A stretch of 64,000 nt of DNA from Pusillimonas sp. T2 (lineage in GTDB: Bacteria; Pseudomonadota; Gammaproteobacteria; Burkholderiales; Burkholderiaceae_B). Positions 1-8,446 of this stretch are shown here, in pieces (within the stretch, counting starts at the first letter, position 1; each line of letters starts with the position of its first letter). The position numbers were made by a program, and so were the translations under genes. The notes under the pieces are model-generated. The model was not told the origin of the DNA. It did not search any database and was given only the letters and a program-made list of their open reading frames with translations. Location: positions 109,634 through 173,633 of the forward strand of contig NZ_NIQA01000005.1 of the NCBI RefSeq assembly GCF_002236805.1. The letters are read 5' to 3'.

Positions 1-744
1 TTAAAGTTAGTGCAGCTTGACTGGCTTGCCGATCGCTATCCTACCCAGCTGTCTGGCGGCCAGCGCCAGCGTATAGCGTTGGCACGCGCGCTAGCTGTAG
101 AGCCGAAAGTCTTGCTTCTGGACGAGCCTTTTGGCGCGCTTGATGCCAAGGTCCGCAAGGAGTTGCGGCGTTGGCTGCGGCGATTGCACGACGAGCTGCA
201 CGTGACCAGTATATTTGTTACGCACGATCAGGAAGAGGCGCTTGAGGTTGCAGACCGCGTTGTCTTGATGAACTCGGGCGTTATCGAGCAAGTAGGGTCC
301 CCGCAAGAGGTTTGGGATCACCCCGCTAGCCCGTTCGTTTACGGCTTCTTGGGCAATGTTAACCTTTTCCGCGGGCAGACCCATAAGGGTTCGATGCAAC
401 TTGGCGGGGCCCGCATTGCGGCGCCTGAGCTTGAACACGCCGAGCATGCAGATGCCATGGCTTTTGTACGTCCTCACGATTTTGAGGTGACACGCTACAC
501 GCAAGCCGGCGCCGATAACGGCATCGTGGTCGAGCTACAACGAGCTATTGTGGTGGGCCCGGTTGCGCGTCTGGAGCTTTGGCCCTTGGAGCACCAGCAG
601 ACGATCGGCTACGACCCGTTAATCGAGGCCAGTCTGACCGAAGAGCGATTTCGGGCGCTTAACCTGAAAGAAGGCGACAAGTTGTTGTTAACACCCAAGA
701 AAGCGCGCGTTTTCTTGAATCAAGCCCCTGCTGGTGGTGCATAG
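1..744 (+). CDS. cysA: Sulfate/thiosulfate ABC importer ATPase CysA, 5'-truncated by the window edge
   Basis: The window opens inside this gene: the frame is open from base 1 and gives 247 residues, so roughly the first 110, including the Walker A loop, lie upstream. Visible are the ABC signature LSGGQRQR (about residues 17-24), Walker B with [13 protein letters not shown], and the H-loop VTHDQEEA, then a C-terminal regulatory domain of about 120 residues. The [16 protein letters not shown] stretch and the rest of the nucleotide-binding domain closely resemble CysA, the ATPase that powers CysT/CysW sulfate uptake at the inner membrane. Related MalK- and PotA-type ATPases share the signature, but the helical region after Walker B favours CysA. 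A strong terminator follows. Confidence 0.88.
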   Translation, partial: LKLVQLDWLADRYPTQLSGGQRQRIALARALAVEPKVLLLDEPFGALDAKVRKELRRWLRRLHDELHVTSIFVTHDQEEALEVADRVVLMNSGVIEQVGSPQEVWDHPASPFVYGFLGNVNLFRGQTHKGSMQLGGARIAAPELEHAEHADAMAFVRPHDFEVTRYTQAGADNGIVVELQRAIVVGPVARLELWPLEHQQTIGYDPLIEASLTEERFRALNLKEGDKLLLTPKKARVFLNQAPAGGA

Positions 745-800
745 CGTTTTTCAATGCACCATAAAACGGTGGTCAGGCATTTTTTAGCCGATCACGCCCA

Positions 801-834
801 GCAAAAAGGCCCTCATTTCTGAGGGCCTTTTTGC
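801..834. terminator. Bidirectional rho-independent terminator after cysA
   Basis: A 15-bp perfect stem (801-815 with 820-834) around a four-base loop. The GC-rich core GGCCCTCA is flanked by A5 on one side and T5 on the other, so it can stop transcription on either strand. It ends the cysA transcript and lies just past the 3' end of the minus-strand tRNA-Thr. Confidence 0.85.
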
Positions 835-857
835 TGCAGCATTGCTGCATAAATACG

Positions 858-933
858 TGGTGCCGGTTAACGGATTCGAACTGTTGACCTTCGCATTACA
901 AGTGCGCTGCTCTACCAACTGAGCTAAACCGGC
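858..933 (-). tRNA. thrT: tRNA-Thr (anticodon UGU)
   Basis: On the minus strand the sequence folds as a complete 76-nt tRNA including an encoded 3' CCA. The acceptor arm starts GCCGGTT, the D arm is GCTCAGTTGGTAGAGC, the anticodon loop is CTTGTAA (anticodon TGT, reading ACA), and the T loop is TTCGAAT. The overall sequence is very close to the E. coli tRNA-Thr(UGU) as I recall it. Confidence 0.96.
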
Positions 934-1035
934 AAGACCATTATTCTACTACGAAAATCGAGTGTTGTTGCAACTTGCGTGATGCGGGTTTGATGATCGG
1001 GGCCAGATTGTTGTTTCAAGGCCCCGATCAGTGCC

Positions 1036-1650
1036 TCAAAACTTGGGGAATTCCCCGTCGCCACCCGCCAGCCAGTTGGCCCCGCGGCGGTAAAGGTTAT
1101 CGACTTCCGGGCCGGTCAGCATGGGCATGTCCATTTTGACGTTGTAGCCAATACGGGTTTGAATGTAGGCCAGGTGACGGTACCCTGCAGGCATGGTAGC
1201 CAGCGCGGTGTGGTCGAGCGATAGCGAAGCCGCTGGATCAACCGGGTCGATGCGGTCTTTTTCGTAGATAGGCTGACGGTGTAATACCTTCCATTCGCCT
1301 TCGTGACGCACCATGAAGTCGTAAAAGCGACCCGTGCAGACGACATCGCACAACACGCCTTCAACGTCGCCGCGTTGCGAGATCGTCATTTTGGTTTGAG
1401 CAATGGCGCGGTCGCCATTGATGTCGACTGCCGAACCGCCTAAGAAGTGCAAAATGCTAACGCCTTTTTTCCAACCTTCTTGGGTAACCCGGATAAAGTC
1501 TTTGTGGTGGCCTTGGAACCAGGTGGCCATCATGACGCCGTCAGGGTGCCATACGGTCTCGAAGCGATCCCAGTCGCCTGCATCGCGCCATACGGCCCAG
1601 CGTTCGATAGTTTGACGGATATAGAGTTCGTCTAAAAGCTTGGCGTCCAT
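1036..1650 (-). CDS. SnoaL-like (NTF2-fold) protein of unknown function
   Basis: 204 residues. The pattern of an N-terminal helix (LYIRQTIERWAVWRDAGDWDRFETVWHPDG) followed by alternating strands ending in WKVLHRQPIYEKD is that of the SnoaL_4/NTF2-like fold, a cone-shaped pocket used by many small-molecule isomerases, hydratases and dehydratases. No catalytic set can be assigned by eye. The start chosen is the ATG at 1650, because GGAG lies 6 nt upstream; an in-frame ATG at 1671 would overlap sspB and has no better ribosome site. It begins 10 bp after the sspB stop, so it is probably the last gene of the sspA-sspB transcript. Fold assignment is good, function unknown. Confidence 0.75.
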   Translation of the reverse strand: MDAKLLDELYIRQTIERWAVWRDAGDWDRFETVWHPDGVMMATWFQGHHKDFIRVTQEGWKKGVSILHFLGGSAVDINGDRAIAQTKMTISQRGDVEGVLCDVVCTGRFYDFMVRHEGEWKVLHRQPIYEKDRIDPVDPAASLSLDHTALATMPAGYRHLAYIQTRIGYNVKMDMPMLTGPEVDNLYRRGANWLAGGDGEFPKF

Positions 1651-1660
1651 TGAGTCTCCG

Positions 1661-2104
1661 TTATTTGACAATTTTTAGATGGGGGCGCTTGGGGTCGTCG
1701 TCGGGGGGGGGATCTTCGGCGGTAGCCAGCTGTGCCGGTGAAGGATCGGCAGAGGCCGGCGCCGCGTATTCGCCACCGGGATAGGGCAGCGAGGGTTCAA
1801 CCTCGAAGCCCATGCCCGCGCCGGTTTCCCGGGCGTAAATGGCTGAAACGGCGGCGACCGGCACGAAGATGTCTTCGCTTACGCCGCCGAACCGCGCCTG
1901 GAATTCGATGTAGTCATTACCCAGGACCAGCCCATTGGTAGCCAACCAGGCCACATTGAGGGTAATTTGCCCGTCGTGGATGTGGGCCCGGGGAACCACC
2001 GTATTTTGATCTACTGTCACGACAATGTGTGGGGTGTAGCCGTTGTCGGTACACCATTCGTGAAGCGCGCGAATAAGGTAAGGCTTGGTCGGGGTCTCTG
2101 ACAT
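1661..2104 (-). CDS. sspB: ClpXP protease specificity-enhancing factor SspB
   Basis: 147 residues. The N-terminal 110 residues (from KPYLIRALHEWCTDNGYTPH through the IYARETGAGMGFE segment) are typical SspB substrate-binding domain, which tethers ssrA-tagged proteins. The tail is acidic and proline-rich and ends in LKIVK, the short motif that docks on the ClpX N-domain. It follows sspA by 5 bp, the usual arrangement, so the two are co-transcribed. Known role: delivering ssrA-tagged and other substrates to ClpXP in the cytoplasm. Confidence 0.95.
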   Translation of the reverse strand: MSETPTKPYLIRALHEWCTDNGYTPHIVVTVDQNTVVPRAHIHDGQITLNVAWLATNGLVLGNDYIEFQARFGGVSEDIFVPVAAVSAIYARETGAGMGFEVEPSLPYPGGEYAAPASADPSPAQLATAEDPPPDDDPKRPHLKIVK

Positions 2105-2109
2105 AACGA

Positions 2110-2718
2110 TTAGCGTCGCATGACTTTTTCAGACGGGGTGAGCGCTTCGATGTAGGCCGGACGCGAGAAAATGCGCTCGGCATATTTCTGGATCGGCGCT
2201 GCATTTTTGGGCAGTTCGATGCCGTAGTGGTCGAGGCGCCACAGCAAAGGTGCAACGGCAACGTCGAGCATCGAGAACTCTTCGCCCAGCATGAACTTGT
2301 TCTTGATGAGCAGCGGGGCCAATTGCGACAGGCGCTCGCGAATGTTCTGGCGTGCATTCTCGAGGACTTTCTCGTCGGTTTCAGCACGGTTTTCAAGTGC
2401 GGAAACGTGGATGAACAGTTCTTTCTCGAAGTTGAACAGGAACAGACGTGTGCGTGCGCGCATGACCGGATCGGCGGGCATGAGCTGCGGGTGCGGGAAG
2501 CGCTCGTCGATGTACTCGTTGATGATGTTGGATTCGTACAGGACCAGGTCGCGTTCGACCAAAATGGGTACCTGACCGTACGGGTTCATGACTGAAATGT
2601 CTTCAGGCTTGTTGTACAGGTCGATGTCACGGATTTCGAAGTCCATCCCTTTTTCGAAGAGCACAAAGCGGCAGCGTTGGGAAAAAGGGCAGGTAGTTCC
2701 GGAGTAGAGCACCATCAT
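2110..2718 (-). CDS. sspA: Stringent starvation protein A (GST-fold transcription regulator)
   Basis: 202 residues with a thioredoxin-like N-terminal domain (MVLYSGTTCPFSQRCRFVLFEKG) and a helical GST C-terminal domain (FSMLDVAVAPLLWRLDHYG). As in other SspA proteins the GST fold is kept while the protein acts on RNA polymerase during starvation and acid stress. The segment NPYGQVPILVERDLVLYESNIINEYIDERFPHP is the family's most conserved part. Either ATG of the MM pair could start it. It is the first gene of the sspA-sspB-SnoaL unit and lies downstream of the petABC operon on the same strand, a common betaproteobacterial order. Confidence 0.94.
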   Translation of the reverse strand: MMVLYSGTTCPFSQRCRFVLFEKGMDFEIRDIDLYNKPEDISVMNPYGQVPILVERDLVLYESNIINEYIDERFPHPQLMPADPVMRARTRLFLFNFEKELFIHVSALENRAETDEKVLENARQNIRERLSQLAPLLIKNKFMLGEEFSMLDVAVAPLLWRLDHYGIELPKNAAPIQKYAERIFSRPAYIEALTPSEKVMRR

Positions 2719-2773
2719 GGCGAGGGATCCTCTGAAAGAAAACAGGAGCGAGAAAAAACGTTGCTCAGAAAAG

Positions 2774-2807
2774 GGAAATAGGCGTAAGAACTTTTACGCC
2801 TATTTTC
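2774..2807 (-). terminator. Probable terminator between petC and sspA
   Basis: Inverted repeat with a 12-bp stem AAATAGGCGTAA (2776-2787) pairing with 2794-2805 around a 6-nt loop, placed between petC and sspA on the minus strand. It is followed by T-rich but not pure-T sequence, so it may be a partial terminator. Confidence 0.6.
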
Positions 2808-2856
2808 CGGGAGGGTAACGGCTAGGTGCCGTTACCTTGAGTGCGACAGCTGGCGC

Positions 2857-3702
2857 TTACTTGACGTGCTTCCAGTAGGCAGCATTCAGGCGCCATGCGA
2901 CGACCAGGAAGAGCCCCAGGAACAGCAGGACCCAAACACCGATCTTCTTGCGGAGCAGCTGGTCGGGTTCGGCCATCCAGCCCAGGAAGTTGGCCAAGTC
3001 GGCAACGTTGTTGTCGAATTGGGTTTGCTGGGCTTTGCTGGTGTACTGGAACCGGGCCTCGGTTTTTTCGGAACCGCGGTAGTTTTGTACAGCTTCAGTT
3101 TTCGATTCGCCGTAACCCTGAGCGTCGTAGGTGGTGACGACACGTTCCCACTGAACCTTACCGTCTTTGTCGACGGGGTGAGTCAGTGTGCTGGTGTGCG
3201 TTACCGGACCTTGCAGTTGCCAGAGGACGTTAGGCATGGCCACGCTGGGGAAGACTGCGTTGTTCCAGCCGGACATTTTGGATGTGTCGCGGTAGAACGT
3301 GCGCAGGAAGGTGTAGACGTAGTCGACACCTGAAGGGCCCAGGTTGGTTGACTTGGCGCGTGCAATGACGGACAGGTCAGGTGGCGTGGTGCCAAACCAT
3401 GCAGCGCCATCGGCGCGGCGCATGGCAATGTTCATCAGGTCGCCGACTTTGTCTGATGTGAAGAGGAGATTCTTTTTGATTTCTTCTTCGGTCAGGCCGA
3501 TGTCGGTCAGACGGTTATACCGCATGGCCGATGCACTGTGGCAGTTCAGGCAGTAGTTGACGAACAGTTTGGCGCCGTTTTGCAGCGATGCCATATTGTT
3601 GATTCGGTCGGGTGCGGTGTCGAGCTCGTAGTTGCTGGTCGCCGCAAAAGCGACCGAGCAAGTCAGAGAAAGCGCCAGAGCACCAAGCAGCTTTTTAATC
3701 AT
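2857..3702 (-). CDS. petC: Ubiquinol-cytochrome c reductase, cytochrome c1 subunit
   Basis: 281 residues. A Sec signal peptide (KKLLGALALSLTCSVAFA, cleaved near residue 20) is followed by the haem c site CLNCH (near residue 51), a periplasmic domain, and one C-terminal membrane helix (IGVWVLLFLGLFLVVAWRL). Cytochrome c1 takes electrons from the Rieske protein and passes them to a soluble cytochrome c. Met in the MPNVLWQLQGP region is a likely sixth haem ligand. It is the third gene of the bc1 operon, 21 bp after petB. Confidence 0.96.
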   Translation of the reverse strand: MIKKLLGALALSLTCSVAFAATSNYELDTAPDRINNMASLQNGAKLFVNYCLNCHSASAMRYNRLTDIGLTEEEIKKNLLFTSDKVGDLMNIAMRRADGAAWFGTTPPDLSVIARAKSTNLGPSGVDYVYTFLRTFYRDTSKMSGWNNAVFPSVAMPNVLWQLQGPVTHTSTLTHPVDKDGKVQWERVVTTYDAQGYGESKTEAVQNYRGSEKTEARFQYTSKAQQTQFDNNVADLANFLGWMAEPDQLLRKKIGVWVLLFLGLFLVVAWRLNAAYWKHVK

Positions 3703-3723
3703 AATCTTTCCGTGTCGTAAGGC

Positions 3724-5112
3724 CTAGTGAGCGTTGAACGTGATGCGGTCTGGGACTTGCTTGAAGGTGCCGATACGGCTCCAGACAGGCATCAGCAGGA
3801 AGAAGCCCAGGTAGATCAGCGTACCGATCTGGCTCATGAGGTTGAATACCGGGCTGGGCGGCTGCGTGCCCAAATAGCCCAACACCAGGAATGTGACAAT
3901 GAAAATGCCGTACAAGTACTTGTGCCATGTAGGACGGTAGCGAATGGAGCGCACCGGTGAGTGGTCGAGCCATGGCAGGAAGAACAGGATGACAACCGAA
4001 CCGCCCATGGCCACAACACCCCAGAATTTGGCGTCGATGGTGCGAAGCAGGACAGCGACGACAATAAGGATGACCGGTACGACGATACGCCACAGGCCAC
4101 GCAGGTTGCCCTTGATGAACAGGGCAATGGCGCCCAGCACAGAAGCGGCAGCCAGAACCCATGTGAAATCATCGGTGATGGCGCGAAGCATGGAGTAGAA
4201 CGGCGTGAAGTACCAAACCGGTGCGATGTGCGCTGGGGTCTTCAGTGGGTCGGCAGGGATGAAGTTGTTGTATTCAAGGAAGTACCCGCCCATTTCCGGG
4301 GCAAAGAACACAATGGCGGCAAAGACGATAAGGAAGCCGGCCACACCCATGATGTCGTGCACCGAGTAGTAGGGGTGGAACGGAATGCCATCGACTGGGT
4401 GGCCTTTGCTGTCTTTGGGGCCTTCTTTGATTTCGACGCCATCGGGGTTGTTGGAGCCCACTTCGTGCAATGCAATGATGTGTGCAACTACCAGGCCGAT
4501 AAGTACCAGCGGAATGGCGATAACGTGGAAGGCGAAGAAGCGGTTCAGTGTGGCGTCGGAAACGACGTAGTCACCACGGATCCAGAGGGAGAGCTCGGGG
4601 CCGATGAAAGGAATAGCCGAGAACAGGTTGACGATAACCTGTGCACCCCAGTAGGACATTTGACCCCAGGGCAACAAGTAGCCCATGAAGGCTTCGCCCA
4701 TAAGACAGAGGAAAATGGCCATGCCGAAGATCCAGACCAGTTCGCGAGGTTTGCGATACGAGCCATAGAACAAGCCGCGCAGCATGTGCAGGTAGACGAC
4801 CACGAAGAACATGGACGCACCGGTGGAGTGCATGTAGCGGATCAGCCAACCCCAGGGGACTTCGCGCATGATGAACTCGACGGAATTGAACGCGAGGTTC
4901 CCGTCGGGTTTGTAGTTCATGACCAGGAAAATACCCGTGACAATCTGGATGACCAGCACAAGCAGTGCCAGCGAACCAAAGAAGTACCAGAAGTTGAAGT
5001 TTTTGGGAGCGTAGTATTCCGACATGTGCTCTTTGAACAATCGAGTCAGCGGAAAGCGCTTGTCGATCCATCCTAAGAGGCCTGTCGTTTCGACGGTTTT
5101 GTCACCAGCCAT
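3724..5112 (-). CDS. petB: Ubiquinol-cytochrome c reductase, cytochrome b subunit
   Basis: 462 residues, the usual length for a proteobacterial fused cytochrome b. It shows the paired haem-ligand histidines in helices B and D (MHSTGASMFFVVVYLHMLRG and FFAFHVIAIPLVLIGLVVAHIIALHE), the Qo-site motif PEW-type region seen here as AHIAPVWYFTPFYSMLRA, and at least eight hydrophobic helices. In place of canonical PEWY it reads PVWY. It houses haems bL and bH and both quinone sites of the bc1 complex. It lies 52 bp downstream of petA. Confidence 0.96.
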   Translation of the reverse strand: MAGDKTVETTGLLGWIDKRFPLTRLFKEHMSEYYAPKNFNFWYFFGSLALLVLVIQIVTGIFLVMNYKPDGNLAFNSVEFIMREVPWGWLIRYMHSTGASMFFVVVYLHMLRGLFYGSYRKPRELVWIFGMAIFLCLMGEAFMGYLLPWGQMSYWGAQVIVNLFSAIPFIGPELSLWIRGDYVVSDATLNRFFAFHVIAIPLVLIGLVVAHIIALHEVGSNNPDGVEIKEGPKDSKGHPVDGIPFHPYYSVHDIMGVAGFLIVFAAIVFFAPEMGGYFLEYNNFIPADPLKTPAHIAPVWYFTPFYSMLRAITDDFTWVLAAASVLGAIALFIKGNLRGLWRIVVPVILIVVAVLLRTIDAKFWGVVAMGGSVVILFFLPWLDHSPVRSIRYRPTWHKYLYGIFIVTFLVLGYLGTQPPSPVFNLMSQIGTLIYLGFFLLMPVWSRIGTFKQVPDRITFNAH

Positions 5113-5164
5113 GGAAACGGTTCCTTTGTATCAGTGGCGTCTATATGAATTAAGTTTGAATGGC

Positions 5165-5809
5165 TTACGCCTTGTTGTCTTCGTCGACACCGATGATGAC
5201 TCGGGAGCCGTCGGCCGAAAACTCGTAGGGCGGCACTTCGAGGTTGTCGGGTGCGGGTTTGTTTTTGTAAACCCGACCGGCGAGGTCGAAGGCAGAGCCA
5301 TGGCAAGGGCAGAAGAAACCGCCTTCCCAGTCGGCGGGGAGGCCGGGCCCAGGGCCGGCGGCCAGTTCGGGCGTGGGCGAGCAACCCAGGTGGGTGCAAA
5401 TACCTACCGCAACGAGGTACTCGGGCTTGCGTGAGCGGTATTCGTTTTTGGCGTAGGGTGGCGTGTAGCCAGGGCGGTCGGAGTTGGGGTCGGCCAGTTC
5501 GCCATCAAGCCCTTTGAGCGCTTCGAGCTGTTCGGGCGTGCGATGCAGAACCCAAACCGGCTTGCCGCGCCATTCGACTGTGCGCATTTGGCCTGGCGGG
5601 ATCGAGGCAACGTCGAGTTCTACAGGAGCGCCAGCGGCTTTTGCCTTTTCTGACGGCGCAAAGCTGCCGACGAACGGAACTGCGGTGGCTACCCCGGCGA
5701 CACCCCCAACGGCACAGGCGGTGGTAACCCAAAGACGGCGCGACGGATCGGGTGGGAGGTTGCTCAGATCAACCGCACCAGCGTCGTGCTGTGACTTATC
5801 CTGACTCAT
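5165..5809 (-). CDS. petA: Ubiquinol-cytochrome c reductase, Rieske iron-sulfur subunit
   Basis: 214 residues. The N-terminus carries a twin-arginine pair ([26 protein letters not shown]) that acts as an uncleaved Tat signal anchor. The two Rieske cluster-binding boxes, CTHLGC and CPCHGS, are intact near residues 137-142 and 167-172. The subunit carries electrons from ubiquinol to cytochrome c1. First gene of petABC; the 126-bp gap to the divergent mscL must hold both promoters. Confidence 0.96.
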   Translation of the reverse strand: MSQDKSQHDAGAVDLSNLPPDPSRRLWVTTACAVGGVAGVATAVPFVGSFAPSEKAKAAGAPVELDVASIPPGQMRTVEWRGKPVWVLHRTPEQLEALKGLDGELADPNSDRPGYTPPYAKNEYRSRKPEYLVAVGICTHLGCSPTPELAAGPGPGLPADWEGGFFCPCHGSAFDLAGRVYKNKPAPDNLEVPPYEFSADGSRVIIGVDEDNKA

Positions 5810-5935
5810 TCTTGTATCCTTAATTCATGCCCCTTAAAGGGCATTGCATTCAACGTTTTTACCGTATTGAATATTCTACCAACCGCGTATTATAGCGTTA
5901 GCCCGACGTTGGGTGAATTCACGGGAGATAAAAAC

Positions 5936-6394
5936 ATGAGCAAGGGTAAGGGCTTCATTGCCGAGTTTCAGGCATTTGCAGTACGTGGGAACATGATCGA
6001 CTTGGCCGTCGGGGTGATTATCGGTGCGGCTTTTGGCAAGATCATCGACTCGCTGGTCAAAGACGTGATCATGCCGATCATCAGTTTTATTCTGGGCGGG
6101 CAGGTCGATTTCCGCAATTTGTTCTGGGTGCTGAAGGCGCCCGAAGGCTATACCGGCCCGCAAACCTACGACGAACTGGTCAAGGCCGGTGCCAACGTGT
6201 TTGCCTGGGGTAATTTCATCACCATCCTTATCAACTTCATTCTGCTGGCCTTTGTGGTGTTTCTGATGGTCAAGGCGGTTAACGCAGCCCGTAGCCGCCT
6301 TGAAAAGCAGAAAGAAGAGGTGCCCGCAGCGCCTGCGCCCACGCCTGAAGACGTTGCCTTGTTGCGCGAAATTCGCGACTTGCTCAAGAAGTAA
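5936..6394 (+). CDS. mscL: Large-conductance mechanosensitive channel MscL
   Basis: 152 residues. The start is the ATG at 5936 with GGGAGAT 8 nt upstream; it gives the standard N-terminus [21 protein letters not shown]1 is [21 protein letters not shown], the periplasmic loop has [14 protein letters not shown]2 is [20 protein letters not shown], and the cytoplasmic helix ends [18 protein letters not shown]. The homopentamer opens as a pressure valve during hypo-osmotic shock. It is transcribed divergently from petABC. Confidence 0.97.
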   Translation: MSKGKGFIAEFQAFAVRGNMIDLAVGVIIGAAFGKIIDSLVKDVIMPIISFILGGQVDFRNLFWVLKAPEGYTGPQTYDELVKAGANVFAWGNFITILINFILLAFVVFLMVKAVNAARSRLEKQKEEVPAAPAPTPEDVALLREIRDLLKK

Positions 6395-6472
6395 GTGCCC
6401 GGCCCGACTGGGCCGACGCTTCCAGACGCCAAGCCTGGCAATTGGCCTGGTGTCCGGGCAGGGTGTTAGGTT

Positions 6473-7249
6473 TTAAATAGGGTTGTCCAGGTCGACAAAG
6501 TCGACCTGGATACCGAACTGTTGGGCGACGGCCTTGCCTAAGGCTTGTATGCCATAGCGTTCGGTGGCGTGGTGGCCGGCAGCAATAAATGCAACGCCGG
6601 TTTCGTGGGCCAGGTGGTAGTTTTGCTCCGATGCCTCACCCGTAATGTAGACCTGTGCGCCAGCCTCAATGGCCGCTTCTACAAAATTTTGTGCGCCACC
6701 TGTGCACCAGGCAATTTTTGCCGGGCGCTGCGTTGGGTCGCCAATGACAAGTGGCTTGCGGCCCAGCGCAGCTTCGATGTCATCAGAGAGGTTCTGCAAA
6801 CTGTGGTTTGGTTTGCACGTGCCCAGCCACACCAGGTTATCGGGGCCGCATGTTTTTGGGGTTCCGTTTTCGTCGCGCAGCGGCGTCAGCCCCAATTTTT
6901 CGCCAAGTTGTGCATTGTTGCCCCATTTCGGGTGGGCATCCAGCGGCAAATGAAACCCAAAAACATTCAGGTCGTGCTGCAGAGCCAGTTGAAGGCGGCG
7001 GCGTTTGGGGCCTTTCACCCGGGGGTCTTCATTTTTCCAGAACCAGCCATGGTGCACCATGATGGCATCGGCCTTTCGGTCGATCGCGGTTTGTAGCAGT
7101 GCCTCCGAAGCGGTAACTCCGGCGATAATATGCGCAATCTGGTCTTTGCCTTCAACTTGCAGGCCGTTGGGGCAGTAGTCCCGAAACTGTGAAACCTGCA
7201 GGGTGTTGTCCAGCCAGGCAGCCAGATCTTTTGTCGCTACTGTTTTCAT
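6473..7249 (-). CDS. Nif3/YbgI-family dinuclear metal-centre protein
   Basis: 258 residues, full length for this family. Metal-ligand motifs are visible: MVHHGWFW (His66-His67), the HLPLDAHP segment (Asp104, His106) and the C-terminal AAGHHATERYG. Family members form hexameric rings with a two-metal site per subunit and are often labelled GTP cyclohydrolase 1 type 2 homologues, but the physiological reaction is not settled. It is convergent with mscL and its start faces the protease gene, whose start lies 14 bp away on the other strand. Confidence 0.92.
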   Translation of the reverse strand: MKTVATKDLAAWLDNTLQVSQFRDYCPNGLQVEGKDQIAHIIAGVTASEALLQTAIDRKADAIMVHHGWFWKNEDPRVKGPKRRRLQLALQHDLNVFGFHLPLDAHPKWGNNAQLGEKLGLTPLRDENGTPKTCGPDNLVWLGTCKPNHSLQNLSDDIEAALGRKPLVIGDPTQRPAKIAWCTGGAQNFVEAAIEAGAQVYITGEASEQNYHLAHETGVAFIAAGHHATERYGIQALGKAVAQQFGIQVDFVDLDNPI

Positions 7250-7263
7250 CTGTGCGTATTCCT

Positions 7264-8418
7264 ATGCGTCGACTTTGGTTGTTGTTTGCGCAAACCGTGA
7301 CGGTTTGTCTTGGTATTTTATTCATCGTCAGCACATTGCGTCCCGACTGGCTGTCTTTGCGCCCTGTGCAGAGGCAGTTGCCCGTTGCGACGGTAGCCCC
7401 GTCGGGCGTTATCGCCGCTCAAGGCAGCGCATCGTATTCGGCTGCGGTAGCCAGTGCAGCGCCGGCGGTCGTCAATATCTACACCACCAAACAGGTCGTC
7501 GAGCCCATTCTGCCGTTATTAAACGACCCCGATATGGCGCGACTGTTCAATCAGTTGCCGGGGTTCTCGCGCAGTCGAAAAACAACGGCGCTGGGGTCGG
7601 GTGTCGTTGTTGACGGCGAGGGTTATATCCTGACCAACTACCATGTTGTCGAGGCGGCCGATGATATCGAAATCGCCTTGAACGATGGGCGGCAGGCCAA
7701 GGCGCGCCTCATTGGCGCAGATCCGGAAACTGATCTGGCCGTGCTCAAGACCGACCTGAAAAACGTGCCGGCCATTGGCGTTGACGACCAGCAGCGTTTG
7801 GCTGTGGGCGACGTGGTGCTTGCGATTGGCAACCCCTTTGGTGTCGGGCAAACCACTACCCTGGGCATTGTCTCGGCGCTGGGGCGCAACCGTCTTGGCA
7901 TCAATATGTACGAAAACTTCATCCAGACCGATGCGGCCATAAATCCGGGCAACTCGGGCGGTGCGCTTATCGATACGGCGGGTCGGCTGGTGGGTATCAA
8001 TACGGCTATTTACTCTGAAACCGGCGGCTCGCTGGGAATTGGTTTTGCCATCCCTGCCGGCGTGGCCTTGAATGTAAAAAACCAAATTATCAAGCAGGGG
8101 TACGTGACCCGGGGCTGGATTGGTGTCGAACCGCAAGACATCACCTCCGACTTGGCTCGCGCTTTTGGCTTGCCCGACCTCGATGGGGTCATTATTGCCA
8201 GTGTTTTACGGCAGGGGCCGGGGGCTCGTTCGGGGCTCGCGGTGGGCGACATCGTCGTGGCCATCAACGACGAGCGCGTGCGAGATACGCTTGACTTTTT
8301 AGGCAAGGTAGCGCGCCTTGCGCCGGGTAAAAGCGCCGCGTTCAAAGTTGTGCGCAGCGGCAAGTCGCTTACCCTAGAGATACGGGTTGCGCAGCGGCCG
8401 CAAGGGCGTCGCGGCTAG
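7264..8418 (+). CDS. Membrane-anchored HtrA/DegS-type serine protease
   Basis: 384 residues from the ATG at 7264, the first start outside the divergent Nif3 gene. One N-terminal membrane helix (RRLWLLFAQTVTVCLGILFIVSTL) anchors a trypsin-like domain with triad His127 (TNYHVVE), Asp157 (ETDLAVLK) and Ser231 (GNSGGAL). A single PDZ domain follows (about 285-380). One TM plus one PDZ is the DegS layout rather than the soluble two-PDZ DegP. It probably works as a periplasmic quality-control or sigma-factor-signalling protease; there is no rseA-like gene nearby to support the latter. Confidence 0.9.
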   Translation: MRRLWLLFAQTVTVCLGILFIVSTLRPDWLSLRPVQRQLPVATVAPSGVIAAQGSASYSAAVASAAPAVVNIYTTKQVVEPILPLLNDPDMARLFNQLPGFSRSRKTTALGSGVVVDGEGYILTNYHVVEAADDIEIALNDGRQAKARLIGADPETDLAVLKTDLKNVPAIGVDDQQRLAVGDVVLAIGNPFGVGQTTTLGIVSALGRNRLGINMYENFIQTDAAINPGNSGGALIDTAGRLVGINTAIYSETGGSLGIGFAIPAGVALNVKNQIIKQGYVTRGWIGVEPQDITSDLARAFGLPDLDGVIIASVLRQGPGARSGLAVGDIVVAINDERVRDTLDFLGKVARLAPGKSAAFKVVRSGKSLTLEIRVAQRPQGRRG

Positions 8419-8446
8419 CGGTCGGGCTGACTTTGGCTGTGCAAGG

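Noticed and set aside
3961..5076. 371-residue open frame antisense to cytochrome b
   Set aside because: Composition is unlike a protein (very high Asp/Gly/Val/Gln) and it mirrors petB codons on the other strand.
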